NCBI RefSeq assembly: GCF_000685075.1
Contig: NZ_BAYD01000002.1
Coordinates: 108,078 to 172,077 of the forward strand
Source of the DNA: Paraburkholderia oxyphila NBRC 105797
GTDB taxonomy: Bacteria; Pseudomonadota; Gammaproteobacteria; Burkholderiales; Burkholderiaceae
Length of the DNA: 64,000 nucleotides
Direction: 5' to 3'
Below the pieces are notes generated by a model. It saw nothing but the letters and a program-made list of their open reading frames with translations, searched no databases and had not been told where the DNA came from. Positions 46,407-54,976 of the stretch are shown in pieces (the stretch's first letter is position 1; each line of letters starts with the position of its first letter). The position numbers and the translations under genes are program-made.

Positions 46407-47780
46407 TCAATTCCCCGCGCTGCGGATCGAATCGGGCGAGAAGTAGGCTTCGTCGAATTGCGGACTGTTGTTCAGCAGCGGAGCCGAGTTGCGGTTCGTC
46501 AGCCGGTCGGCCATGTACGCGCCCGATGTGAGGTCGTGGTAGAACGCGTCCGTCGTATAGAAGCGTTTCGCGTCGAACGCATAGACCGTCGCCTGCTGGT
46601 TCGTGCGCCACAGTTGCCCGCGCGCGTCGTAGTTGTCGGCCGCGACCGGGATCCACGTGTCCTCGTCGAGGTACAGCACGCGCTTCGCGTATTGATGGCG
46701 GCTGCCGGGCTTGAGCGTGGCCTCGAGCACCCAGACGCGGTGCAGTTCGTAGCGCATGTACTTCGGGTTCGGATGGCCCTTGCCCAGCAGGTCGTCGTAC
46801 TTGATCGACGGATCCATCAGCCGGTAGTTGTCATAGGGGACGTAGCGCTCGGCCTTGCCCACGATCTTCCAGTCATATCGCGAGCCCGAGCCGTTGAACA
46901 GGCGGTCGTCGTCGACGGTGCGAAAGCCGCCGGGCCCCTGCGGCTGGTCGAAGCCGAATTCGGGCGCCTGCCTCACGCGCCGCGTGCCGGGGTTGTAGGT
47001 CCAGGTGCGGCGGGTGTCCGAGCCGGAATGGTCGAGGATCTCGTAGCCGACGTTACCGGTGCCGCGCTCGTTGAGCGGCAGTTCGACAAATTCGCGAAAG
47101 AAGCCCTTGTTGTTGAGTGCGTTCTTCACGTCGTACTTGCCGACTTCGCGCGGCGAATAGATGTCGTACTTGACGCGTCCCCAGGCGGTGTCGCCGTTCG
47201 GATAGACGACGGCCTGATCATATGTTGCGGACTCCGTACCAATCGACGACGACATGCGCAGGTTCCACAGCAACTGGAGGCCCGTTTGTGGCTTGGGGTA
47301 GGGCACCTGCGGTGGCGCGTTCGAGAGGCCGTTGCCGTCGCTCGTCATCTGCGTGTCGGGCGCATAGGTGGCGATGTCCTTGTAGACCGACTCGTCGTAG
47401 CGGAAGTCGCGGTGGCTCGGGTAGACCGCCATCTGGAACGTCGCCGGATAACGCTTGAAGAGCGCGATTTCCCCGTCGGTCAGGCGATTGCTGTAGGTCG
47501 CCATGTTCTCCGCCGTGATCACGAAGAGCGGCTTTTCGTCCGCGTACGGGTCCGGGTAGCGCCCGTTCGCCTTGACCTCGATGCCCGGCGGCGCGCCGAG
47601 CCATTTGCCGCTCCACGCGGGAATGGTGCCGTCCTTGTTGCCCGCGCGCTCCGCGCCCATCGGCGTGAGGGGGCCGTCCTGCGCGGCCGTGCCGCTTTCT
47701 CCGGCTTGCGTGATGGCGGGCGGCGTCGCGAGCGTCACCGCCGCGGCCAGACTGACTAACAGGGCTACACGTCTCGTCAT
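46407..47780 (-). CDS. DUF1329 outer-membrane/periplasmic protein (LolA-like fold family)
   Basis: This 457-aa exported protein has a signal peptide cleaved after about residue 26 (ATPPAITQA). The mature part starts LTPMGAERAGNKDGTIPAWSG, the DUF1329 hallmark, and contains VVYPNGDTAWGRVKYD, GYEILDHSGSDTRRTWTYNPGTRRVR and YELHRVWVLEATLKPG. These proteins resemble lipoprotein-sorting folds and commonly sit in clusters for hydrophobic substrates, beside DUF1302 and RND transporters (neither is in this window). A role in moving a hydrophobic substrate across the envelope is likely. It is divergent from the big catabolic operon. Confidence 0.88.
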   Translation of the reverse strand: MTRRVALLVSLAAAVTLATPPAITQAGESGTAAQDGPLTPMGAERAGNKDGTIPAWSGKWLGAPPGIEVKANGRYPDPYADEKPLFVITAENMATYSNRLTDGEIALFKRYPATFQMAVYPSHRDFRYDESVYKDIATYAPDTQMTSDGNGLSNAPPQVPYPKPQTGLQLLWNLRMSSSIGTESATYDQAVVYPNGDTAWGRVKYDIYSPREVGKYDVKNALNNKGFFREFVELPLNERGTGNVGYEILDHSGSDTRRTWTYNPGTRRVRQAPEFGFDQPQGPGGFRTVDDDRLFNGSGSRYDWKIVGKAERYVPYDNYRLMDPSIKYDDLLGKGHPNPKYMRYELHRVWVLEATLKPGSRHQYAKRVLYLDEDTWIPVAADNYDARGQLWRTNQQATVYAFDAKRFYTTDAFYHDLTSGAYMADRLTNRNSAPLLNNSPQFDEAYFSPDSIRSAGN

Positions 47781-47968
47781 CGCTTGTGTCTCCTATGTTG
47801 TTTGGCTATCGATACGGGCTTCCGGGCGCCGGGATTGCGGGCGCCGGGCGTCCGGTCGTGCAGGCCCATCGTAGGAGATCGCTTTTCGCTCGTGTTAGTC
47901 CTCGAGGACGATGTTGTGACGTCCTGCTGCTCGCAAGATGTGCGGCATGCAGCGCTTGGGAGGAGCGA

Positions 47969-49054
47969 GTGGGAGATCGACATCTGGAAGCCACGGCGGG
48001 CCCGCAGGCCCGCCCGCCGTTTGAGCCCGGCCGTTTCGTCGGCCGCCGCTACGGCCGCATCGACGGCTGGGACCCCGTCAACACGCCGATGATTCGCCAT
48101 TGGTGCGAGGCGATGGGCGTGCGCAATCCGGTCTACACGGACGAGTCGTTTGCACGCGGCTCCGTCCATGCGGGGCTCGTTGCGCCGCCGACGATGCTGC
48201 AGGTCTGGCTGCTCGCCGGCCTGAACGGGGCGCTGCCGCCGGGCTCGGCCACCGAAAGCATCCGCGAGCTGATCGACGCGCTGGCCGGGGCCGGCTACCC
48301 GGCGATCGTCGCGGTCAATTCGGAGCAGCACTACGTGCGGTATCTGAGGCCGGGCGAGCGTATCCATCGCACGTCGGCGATCGAATCGATCCATGGGGAG
48401 AAGCGCACGGCGCTTGGCTGCGGATTCTTCGTGACCGAGCTGATTGAGTTCTACGACGGCGACGCACAACTGGTCGGGACGATGCGCTTTCGGCTGTTCG
48501 TCTACCGGCCGCATGCGACGGGCGGCGAGGCGCCGGGCGCGGCTGCTTCGGGCGCCGCTGCGTCGAGCGTCGCTGCGTCGGGCGTCGACACGTCGGGCGC
48601 GGCTGCTTCGGGTGCCGCTGCGTCGGCGCAAGCGTCGGCTGCTGCGACGCCACGCGCGTCAGTGCCGAAGCCGTCGATCAGCCAGGACACCGCGTTCTTC
48701 TGGGAAGGGCTCTCGCGCGGCGAGATCCTGATCCAGCAATGCGAGGCGTGCGATGCGCTGCGCCATCCGCCCGGCCCGGCCTGTCCTCATTGCCACTCGC
48801 TCGCATGGCGCACGGTGCGCGCGAGCGGCCTTGGCGCGGTGCATGCACTCGTGGTCGTGCATCACCCGAAGGTCGTGCCATTCGACGATGCCCGGCCGAT
48901 CGCGCTGATCGAGCTCGACGAGGGCGTGCGCATCGTGGCGCGGCAGATGGGGGCGGACGGGCATGCGGCGCGGATCGGCGCGCGCGTGCGCGTCGAGTGC
49001 GTGGAGGTGGACGCGGACTTCTCGCTGCCGGCATTTCGCGTGATCGAATCATAA
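47969..49054 (+). CDS. MaoC-like hot-dog domain fused to DUF35 (ChsH2-like enoyl-CoA hydratase subunit)
   Basis: This protein of about 361 aa has an N-terminal MaoC-type hot-dog domain (about 20-180), an Ala/Ser-rich linker (about 185-235) and a C-terminal DUF35 domain. DUF35 has a zinc ribbon (C258-x2-C261, C272-x2-C275) and an OB fold. This is the layout of mycobacterial ChsH2 (Rv3542c). The hydratase dyad is lost: where active MaoC proteins have D and H, this reads GVRNPVYTD with Val and Tyr. Catalysis would then reside in the small MaoC protein two genes on, as in ChsH1-ChsH2. GTG 47969 is chosen because GGGAGGAG precedes it; the frame continues upstream through the promoter. Confidence 0.85.
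   Translation: MGDRHLEATAGPQARPPFEPGRFVGRRYGRIDGWDPVNTPMIRHWCEAMGVRNPVYTDESFARGSVHAGLVAPPTMLQVWLLAGLNGALPPGSATESIRELIDALAGAGYPAIVAVNSEQHYVRYLRPGERIHRTSAIESIHGEKRTALGCGFFVTELIEFYDGDAQLVGTMRFRLFVYRPHATGGEAPGAAASGAAASSVAASGVDTSGAAASGAAASAQASAAATPRASVPKPSISQDTAFFWEGLSRGEILIQQCEACDALRHPPGPACPHCHSLAWRTVRASGLGAVHALVVVHHPKVVPFDDARPIALIELDEGVRIVARQMGADGHAARIGARVRVECVEVDADFSLPAFRVIES
48536..48625 (+). repeat. Imperfect direct repeat encoding the Ala/Ser linker
   Basis: A ~30-bp stretch at 48536-48565 recurs with one change 60 bp later (48596-48625), with degenerate 15-bp units between. It encodes GAAASGAAAS-type sequence between the MaoC and DUF35 domains. Confidence 0.75.
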
Positions 49055-49065
49055 GGGGAGGCGGT

Positions 49066-50202
49066 ATGGAATTCGGATTGAGCGACGAGCAGTCGGCGGT
49101 TCGCGATCTCGCGGACACGCTGTTCGGCGATTTCGGCGGCGACGAGCGCGCGGGCGCGTTCGATGCGGCCCAGTCGGCCGATGGCTACGATCGCGCGCTG
49201 TGGGGCAAGCTGATTCACACGGGGCTCGCGACGCTGACGCTGCCCGAGCGCGCCGGCGGCAGCGGCATGGGAATGCTCGAACTGACGCTCGTGCTCGAGC
49301 AGCAAGGCCGCCATCTCGCATCGGCACCGCTGTGGCAGCACCAGTTGGCGATGCTCGCGATTCATGCGTTCGGTGAACCGGGCGTGAGCGCTCGCGTGCT
49401 GCCCGGATTGCGCGGCGGCGATTGTCTCGCGACGGTGGACGCGAGCGTCGAAGGCAAGCCGTCTTTGCGCGCGGTTCTAGACGGCGACGCCTGGGTGCTG
49501 GACGGCAGTATCGGGCCGCTCGGTGCGATCGGCGCGGGCTCCGTCTCGACGAAATGGTTGGTGACGCCGGTGCAGACGGCCGGCGGCGCACGGCTCGCCA
49601 TCGTCGATCTCGATGCGGGGGACATTGCGCGCGTCGAGGGTGTGTCGACGGATGGTGAAGCGCTCGCGACGTTCGCATTTGCCAATGTCCGTGTGCCGGC
49701 AGGGCAGATCGTCGGCGACGCCGCGGCGCTCGACTGGCTCAGGTGCCGCGCGATCGCCTGCGTCGCGGCGCTTCAGCTTGGCGTTGCGCAAGAGGCACTG
49801 CTGCGCACCGCGCAGTACGCGAGCGAGCGTACCCAGTTCGGGCGGCCGATCGGATCGTTCCAGGCCGTGGCGCTGCGCGCGGCGGACGGCTTCATCGACG
49901 TCGAGGTGTTGCGCACCGTGCTCTGGCAGCTCGCGTGGCGGCTCGATGCCGGGCTCGATGCGGGTGGTGAAACGTCAGGCGCCGCGCTAATGCTCAAGCA
50001 GCTCGCCTGCGACAGCGGCCACCGCGTCGCGCATACCGCGCAGCATCTGCATGGCGGCCTCGGCGCCGACCTCACGTATCCGCTGCACCGCTTCTATCTG
50101 CGCAGCCGCGCGCTCGAAATGACACTCGGCGGCGCGCGGGCCTCGGCCGCCGCGCTCGGCGCCTGGCTCGCAGCTAACCCCGACGCCGGAGTCGAATCAT
50201 GA
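49066..50202 (+). CDS. Acyl-CoA dehydrogenase (ChsE1/FadE28-like)
   Basis: This 378-aa acyl-CoA dehydrogenase has an N-terminal helical domain (MEFGLSDEQSAVRDLADTLFGDFGG) and LPERAGGSGMGMLELTLVLEQQGRHLA. Its middle domain is weakly conserved, lacking the usual TEPxAGSD FAD/substrate loop. The C-terminal domain has YASERTQFGRPIGSFQAV and HLHGGLGADLTYPLHRF. Loss of the middle-domain loop is typical of the partner subunit in alpha2-beta2 steroid acyl-CoA dehydrogenases. It probably pairs with the second dehydrogenase at 51.9 kb. A strong AAGGGGAGG precedes ATG 49066, and it overlaps the next gene by 4 nt. Confidence 0.87.
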   Translation: MEFGLSDEQSAVRDLADTLFGDFGGDERAGAFDAAQSADGYDRALWGKLIHTGLATLTLPERAGGSGMGMLELTLVLEQQGRHLASAPLWQHQLAMLAIHAFGEPGVSARVLPGLRGGDCLATVDASVEGKPSLRAVLDGDAWVLDGSIGPLGAIGAGSVSTKWLVTPVQTAGGARLAIVDLDAGDIARVEGVSTDGEALATFAFANVRVPAGQIVGDAAALDWLRCRAIACVAALQLGVAQEALLRTAQYASERTQFGRPIGSFQAVALRAADGFIDVEVLRTVLWQLAWRLDAGLDAGGETSGAALMLKQLACDSGHRVAHTAQHLHGGLGADLTYPLHRFYLRSRALEMTLGGARASAAALGAWLAANPDAGVES

Positions 50203-50645
50203 GCGGACCCGATACGAGACGCTTCGACGACGTGAGCGTCGGCGACGTGCTGCCGCCGCTCGAGATTCCCGTGACGACCACCGGCATCGTCGCGGCCGCG
50301 ATCGCGACGCGCGACTACCAGAACGTCCACCACGACCCCGAGGCCGCGCGCCGGCTCGGCTCGCCCGACATCTTCATGAACATCCTGACCTCGAATGCGC
50401 TGGTCGAGCGCTACGTCGGCGAATGGGCGGGGCCGGAGGCGCTGCTGCGCTCGGTCAGCATCCGGCTCGGCGTGCCCAATTACCCGGGCATGACGATGGC
50501 GATGAACGGCCAGGTCAGCGCGCGCGCCGTGGACGGCGAGCGCTGGGTCGACATCGATGTCGTGGGCCGCAACGAGCGTGGCGATCATCTCACCGGCACG
50601 GTGCGTATCGAACTGGCAGGAGGCGCCGCGCATGCAGGCAGATAA
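50199..50645 (+). CDS. MaoC-like enoyl-CoA hydratase subunit (ChsH1-like)
   Basis: This 148-aa single hot-dog protein retains the hydratase signature: D39 and H44 in ATRDYQNVHHDPEAA (D-x4-H). It then has SPDIFMNILTSNALVERYV and SIRLGVPNYPGMTM. Mycobacterial ChsH1 (Rv3541c, 129 aa) is the catalytic half of the heteromeric steroid enoyl-CoA hydratase with ChsH2. The ATG overlaps the previous stop (ATGA) and its 3' end overlaps the next gene by 14 nt, so translation is tightly coupled. Confidence 0.86.
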   Translation: MSGPDTRRFDDVSVGDVLPPLEIPVTTTGIVAAAIATRDYQNVHHDPEAARRLGSPDIFMNILTSNALVERYVGEWAGPEALLRSVSIRLGVPNYPGMTMAMNGQVSARAVDGERWVDIDVVGRNERGDHLTGTVRIELAGGAAHAGR

Positions 50646-51834
50646 GCACGCAGCCAAGCCGGCCCATAAGCTGAACGGCGTGGCCGCGATTGCGGGAATC
50701 GGCGCGACCGAGTTTTCGAAGGACTCCGGGCGCACCGAGATGCGGCTCGCGGTGGAGGCGACGCTCGCCGCGCTCGCCGACGCCGGGATCGATCCCGCCG
50801 ACGTGGACGGCATGTGCACGTACACGATGGACAATAATCCGGAGATCGAACTATTCCGGCAGATCGGCGGCCGCGAGCTGAAGTTCTTCTCGCGCGTGCA
50901 TTACGGCGGCGGCGCAGCGTGCGCGCCGGTGCTGCATGCGCTGCTGGCGATCGAGGCCGGCATCTGCGAGACCGTGGTGTGCTACCGGGCGATGAACGAG
51001 CGCTCGTGGTACCGGTTCGGCACGGGCGTGCAGGGGCTCCCGCAGGCGCCGACGTTCGAATCGACCCACTACGGCTGGTACGTGCCGCACGGCCTGATGA
51101 CGCCTGCGTCGTGGGTCGCGATGAACGCGAGCCGCTACATGCACGAATACGGCGCGACGAGCGAGGACTTCGGGCGCGTGTCGGTTGCCGCGCGCGACTT
51201 TGCCTCGACCAATCCGCATGCGTTCTTTTATGGCAAGCCGATCACGCTCGAGGAGCATCAGCGCTCGCGCTATATCGCCGAGCCGCTGCGTCTGCTCGAC
51301 TGCTGCCAGGAGAGCGACGGCGCGGTCGCGCTGGTCGTCACGTCGGCGCGGCGCGCGCGCGAGCTGAAACAGAAGCCCGCGATCGTGCGGGCGGCCGCGC
51401 AGGGCGCCTGCGCGGATCTGCAGATGATGACCGGCTACTACCGCGACAACATCGCGAGCCTGCCCGAGATGGATCTCGTCGCGCGGCAGCTCTATGCAAT
51501 GAGCGGTCTCACGCCTGCCGAGATCCAGACCGCCGTGATCTACGACCATTTCACGCCGTTCGTGCTGCCGCAGCTCGAGGCGTTCGGCTTCTGCGCGCGC
51601 GGCGAGGCGAAGGATTTCCTGCGCGCCGGGCACCACGCGCGCGGCGGCCGGCTGCCGGTCAACACGCACGGCGGCCAGATTGGCGAGGCCTATATCCACG
51701 GGATGAACGGCATTGCTGAAGCCGTGCGGCAGGTGCGCGGCACGGCGGCCAATCAGGTGCCGGACGTCGAACACGTGCTCGTGACCGCCGGGACCGGCGT
51801 GCCGACGAGCGGCCTCATCCTGGGGGCGGACTGA
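50632..51834 (+). CDS. Thiolase-fold lipid-transfer protein (Ltp2-like aldolase)
   Basis: This 400-aa SCP2-thiolase-like protein has VAAIAGIGATEFSKDSGRT at the N-terminus, DVDGMCTYT, and HYGGGAACAPVLHALLAI at the nucleophile-elbow position. Further motifs are DCCQESDGAVALVVTSARRA and the late loop LPVNTHGGQIGEAYIHGMNGIAEAV. The C-terminus reads AGTGVPTSGLIL where true thiolases have a Cys-Gly motif, so thiolytic activity is doubtful. Ltp2 (Rv3540c) is a retro-aldolase that needs the DUF35 part of ChsH2 and releases propionyl-CoA from the steroid side chain. Its presence beside a MaoC-DUF35 fusion supports that role here. Confidence 0.86.
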   Translation: MQADKHAAKPAHKLNGVAAIAGIGATEFSKDSGRTEMRLAVEATLAALADAGIDPADVDGMCTYTMDNNPEIELFRQIGGRELKFFSRVHYGGGAACAPVLHALLAIEAGICETVVCYRAMNERSWYRFGTGVQGLPQAPTFESTHYGWYVPHGLMTPASWVAMNASRYMHEYGATSEDFGRVSVAARDFASTNPHAFFYGKPITLEEHQRSRYIAEPLRLLDCCQESDGAVALVVTSARRARELKQKPAIVRAAAQGACADLQMMTGYYRDNIASLPEMDLVARQLYAMSGLTPAEIQTAVIYDHFTPFVLPQLEAFGFCARGEAKDFLRAGHHARGGRLPVNTHGGQIGEAYIHGMNGIAEAVRQVRGTAANQVPDVEHVLVTAGTGVPTSGLILGAD

Positions 51835-51872
51835 GCCGTCCTGCGCCCAACCCGAATGGAGATGGAGACATC

Positions 51873-53051
51873 ATGTTTGTCGATCTGACACCCGAGCAGC
51901 AGGCATTGCGGCGCGAGATACGCCGTTATTTCGCAGCACTGATGACCCCCGAATCGCGCGAAGCGACGCGCGGCGCGGAAAGCGGCGCCGAGTACCGGCG
52001 CCTCATCCGCCAGATGGGGCAGGACGGCTGGCTCGCCGTGGGCTGGCCGAAGCAATATGGCGGGCACGGCTGGTCGGCCGTCGAGCAGCTGATCTTCTTC
52101 GAGGAGGCGCAGCTGGCCGAGGCGCCGCTGCCGTTCGTCACGCTGAACACGGTGGGCCCCGCGCTGATGGAAATTGGCTCGGACGCGCACAAGGCGCGGT
52201 TCCTGCCGAAGATCGCGGCGGGCGAGCTGCACGTCGCGATGGGCTACACGGAGCCCGGCGCGGGCACCGATCTCGCGGCGCTGCAGTGCGCGGCCGTGCG
52301 CGACGGCGATCATTTCGTCATCAACGGCAGCAAGCTCTTCACGAGCGGCGCGGAGGGCGCCGACTATATCTGGCTCGCGGCGCGCACCGACCCTGACGCG
52401 CCGAAGCACAAGGGCATCTCGATCTTCATGGTCGACACGCGCGAGCCGGGCTTCTCGTACACGCCGATCCACACGGTCGGCAACGTGCGGACCAACGCGA
52501 CGTACTACGACGGCGTGCGCGTTCCAGCCGACATGATGATCGGTGAGCTCAACGGCGGCTGGCGGGCGATCACCGCGCAGCTCAATCACGAACGGGTCGG
52601 CCTCGCGGCACTCGGCGTGCGCGGGCTCGGCCTGTTGCGCCGCGTCCTCGCGTGGGCGCGCGAGCCCGTGCCCGGCGAGGACGGGCGGCGCCCGATCGAC
52701 GAGCCGTGGATTGGCGCAACGCTCGCCGAGGTCTATGCGCGCGTCGGCGCGATGCGGCTGATGAACTACCGGATGGCGTGGGAGGTCGGGCAGGGCCGCA
52801 TGAACCCGGCGCTCGCGTCGGCGGCGAAGGTTTACGGCGCGGAGTCGATGATCGAGATATGCCGGCGCCTGGGCGAGGTGGTCGGCACGGCCGGACTCGT
52901 GCGGCGGGGCAGCCCCGTGGCGGCGCTCGCGGGCGATCTCGAGGAGGAATACCGCAAATGCCAGATCAACACGTTCGGCGGGGGCGTGACCGAGGTGCTG
53001 CGCGAGCTGGTCGCGCAGTTCGGGCTCGGGCTGCCGCGCACGGTTCGCTGA
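51873..53051 (+). CDS. Acyl-CoA dehydrogenase (ChsE2/FadE29-like)
   Basis: This 392-aa dehydrogenase has a complete FAD/substrate middle domain (HVAMGYTEPGAGTDLAALQC, VINGSKLFTSGAEGADYIWLAARTD). Glu240 in QLNHERVGLAALGVRG lies where the FadE29-type catalytic base is expected. The C-terminus has CQINTFGGGVTEVLRELVAQFGLGLPR. The pair with the 49.1-kb gene resembles the ChsE1-ChsE2 heterotetramer, which introduces the double bond in the last side-chain round. ATG 51873 lies 39 bp after the thiolase-like gene. Confidence 0.88.
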   Translation: MFVDLTPEQQALRREIRRYFAALMTPESREATRGAESGAEYRRLIRQMGQDGWLAVGWPKQYGGHGWSAVEQLIFFEEAQLAEAPLPFVTLNTVGPALMEIGSDAHKARFLPKIAAGELHVAMGYTEPGAGTDLAALQCAAVRDGDHFVINGSKLFTSGAEGADYIWLAARTDPDAPKHKGISIFMVDTREPGFSYTPIHTVGNVRTNATYYDGVRVPADMMIGELNGGWRAITAQLNHERVGLAALGVRGLGLLRRVLAWAREPVPGEDGRRPIDEPWIGATLAEVYARVGAMRLMNYRMAWEVGQGRMNPALASAAKVYGAESMIEICRRLGEVVGTAGLVRRGSPVAALAGDLEEEYRKCQINTFGGGVTEVLRELVAQFGLGLPRTVR

Positions 53052-53139
53052 GCCGTGCACGGCGCGGCCGTCGCGCGACGCGCGAGCCGGCATTCAATCA
53101 GACGAGGATGACAAGGATAACGAGGAGACAGCTTCGACC

Positions 53140-54942
53140 ATGATCCCAACCCGCGAAGAAACGCAGCGCAAGCTTGATCGTTGCGCGGCCGCCGGCCAGG
53201 CGCACAAGCCAGGTCAGCCGTACACGATCGCCGACCGGCTGGAGGCGCGCGCAGCGGAGCGTCCGCACGCGCCGTATCTCCACTACCAGGGCGCGACGCT
53301 GACTTACGGCGAGGTCAATGCCCGCGCGAACCGGGTCGCGCACGCGGTGCGCTCGCTCGGGCTGCGCCGCGGCGAGGTGTGCGCCCTGATGATGGAGAAC
53401 CGGCCCGACTACTTCAGCGTCTGGTTCGGTCTCGTGAAGCTCGGCGTGACGGTCGCGCAGATCAATACGCAGATCCGCGGCGCGAGCCTGCGCCACGCGC
53501 TGCAGGCGGCCGGCGCGAAGGTCTGCATCGCGGGCGAGGAGTGTCTCGCCAACTTCGACACCACCGACGCGCGCGAAGCGCTGCCCATCTGGTCGTGGCG
53601 CGACGAGGCGATTGCGGCGGCCGACGTCGCGCGCGACGCTTGCGCGCTCGACCTGTCGATGCTCGCGGCGCGCAGTGCCGACGACAACCTGCCGCCCGAC
53701 TGGCGCGCGGGCATCGTCGCCAGCGACCGCGCGTTGCTCGTCTACACCTCGGGCACGACCGGGCTGCCGAAGGCGAGCGTGACGAGCCACATGCGCTGGC
53801 TGATGTCGGGCGACGTGATGCGCGTGGCCGCGGACATCTCGGGCGACGACGTCTTCTACTGCTTCCTGCCACTCTTTCACGGCGCGGCCGGCATGTCGCT
53901 CGCCTCGACCGCGCTTGCCGCAGGCGCGAGCATCGTGCTGCGGCGCCGCTTCAGCTCGAGCGAATTCTGGAACGACGTGCGCCGCTACCGGGTCACCGTG
54001 TGCCAGTACATCGGCGAAATCTGCCGCTATCTGCTCAATGTGCCCGCGCGGCCGGACGACCGCGATCACACGCTGCGCAAGATGATCGGCGCGGGTCTGG
54101 GCGCCGACATCTGGGAGACCTTCCGCGCGCGCTTCGGCATCGAGCGCATCATCGAGGGCTGGGGCTCGACCGAGGCCAACACGGCGCTCAGCAATCTCGA
54201 CAATCGTCCGGGCTCGTGCGGACGGGTGCCGTTCTGGGAGAAGACCAATCTGCGCATCGTCCGATACGATCCCGAGACCGACAAGCATCCGCGCGACGCC
54301 GCCGGTTGGCTGATTCCCTGCGAGCCGGGCGAAGCAGGCGAGGTGATCGGCATGGTCATCGATCACCCCGAGATCGGCGGGGGCCGCTTCGAGGGCTATA
54401 CCGACGCCGATGCGACGCGCCATAAGGTGATGCGTGACGTGTTCCGCACGGGCGATGCATGGTGGCGCTCGGGTGACCTGCTGCGCTACGACGCCGATGG
54501 CTATTTCTATTTCGTCGACCGGATCGGCGACACGTTCCGCTGGAAGAGCGAGAACGTGTCGACGCTGGAGGTCACGCATGCGCTCAGCGATTTCGCCGGG
54601 CTCGAGATCGTCAATATCTACGGCGTGAGCGTGCCGGGCCAGGAAGGGCGCGCGGGCATGGCCGCACTGTCGATGAAGCCGGGCGTTGAGTTCGATGCGC
54701 AGGCGTTCTACGGGCTCGCGCAGTCGCGGCTGCCTGCCTATGCGATGCCGCTCTTCGTGCGGCTCTCGGGCGGCGCGGACCTGACGGCCAGCTTCAAGTT
54801 GCGCAAGGTCGATCTGCAACGCGAAGGCTACGACCCGGCGCGCTTTGACGATCCGTTGTTCATCCGGCACGATGAAGCGCGCACCTACGCGCCGTATTCG
54901 GCCGAGCTGCTGGCGCGGCTGAACTTGCCGCCATCGGCGTGA
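53140..54942 (+). CDS. FATP-type long-chain/steroid acyl-CoA synthetase
   Basis: This 600-aa adenylate-forming ligase has P-loop motif YTSGTTGLPK (202-211), GWGSTEANTALSN in place of the usual A5 motif, SGDLLRYDADGYFYFVDRIGDTFRWKSENVST, and the C-terminal catalytic Lys region TASFKLRKVDLQREG. The long insert and FRWKSENVST are typical of the very-long-chain (FATP/SLC27, FadD6) family, which includes mammalian bile acid-CoA ligase. It would activate a carboxylated side chain to its CoA ester before beta-oxidation by the upstream gene products. Confidence 0.88.
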   Translation: MIPTREETQRKLDRCAAAGQAHKPGQPYTIADRLEARAAERPHAPYLHYQGATLTYGEVNARANRVAHAVRSLGLRRGEVCALMMENRPDYFSVWFGLVKLGVTVAQINTQIRGASLRHALQAAGAKVCIAGEECLANFDTTDAREALPIWSWRDEAIAAADVARDACALDLSMLAARSADDNLPPDWRAGIVASDRALLVYTSGTTGLPKASVTSHMRWLMSGDVMRVAADISGDDVFYCFLPLFHGAAGMSLASTALAAGASIVLRRRFSSSEFWNDVRRYRVTVCQYIGEICRYLLNVPARPDDRDHTLRKMIGAGLGADIWETFRARFGIERIIEGWGSTEANTALSNLDNRPGSCGRVPFWEKTNLRIVRYDPETDKHPRDAAGWLIPCEPGEAGEVIGMVIDHPEIGGGRFEGYTDADATRHKVMRDVFRTGDAWWRSGDLLRYDADGYFYFVDRIGDTFRWKSENVSTLEVTHALSDFAGLEIVNIYGVSVPGQEGRAGMAALSMKPGVEFDAQAFYGLAQSRLPAYAMPLFVRLSGGADLTASFKLRKVDLQREGYDPARFDDPLFIRHDEARTYAPYSAELLARLNLPPSA

Positions 54943-54976
54943 TCAGCGCGATCAGCGAGAGATAAGGGAGACGCCG

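Noticed and set aside
47905..47935. Possible fifth operator before the MaoC-DUF35 gene (GTC...TTGTGAC)
   Set aside because: Only the right half-site matches; the left arm has too many mismatches to count.
50632..51834. Plain acetyl-CoA acetyltransferase call for the thiolase-like gene
   Set aside because: The C-terminal Cys-Gly thiolase motif is replaced by AGTGVPTSG, and the DUF35 partner points to an Ltp2-type aldolase.
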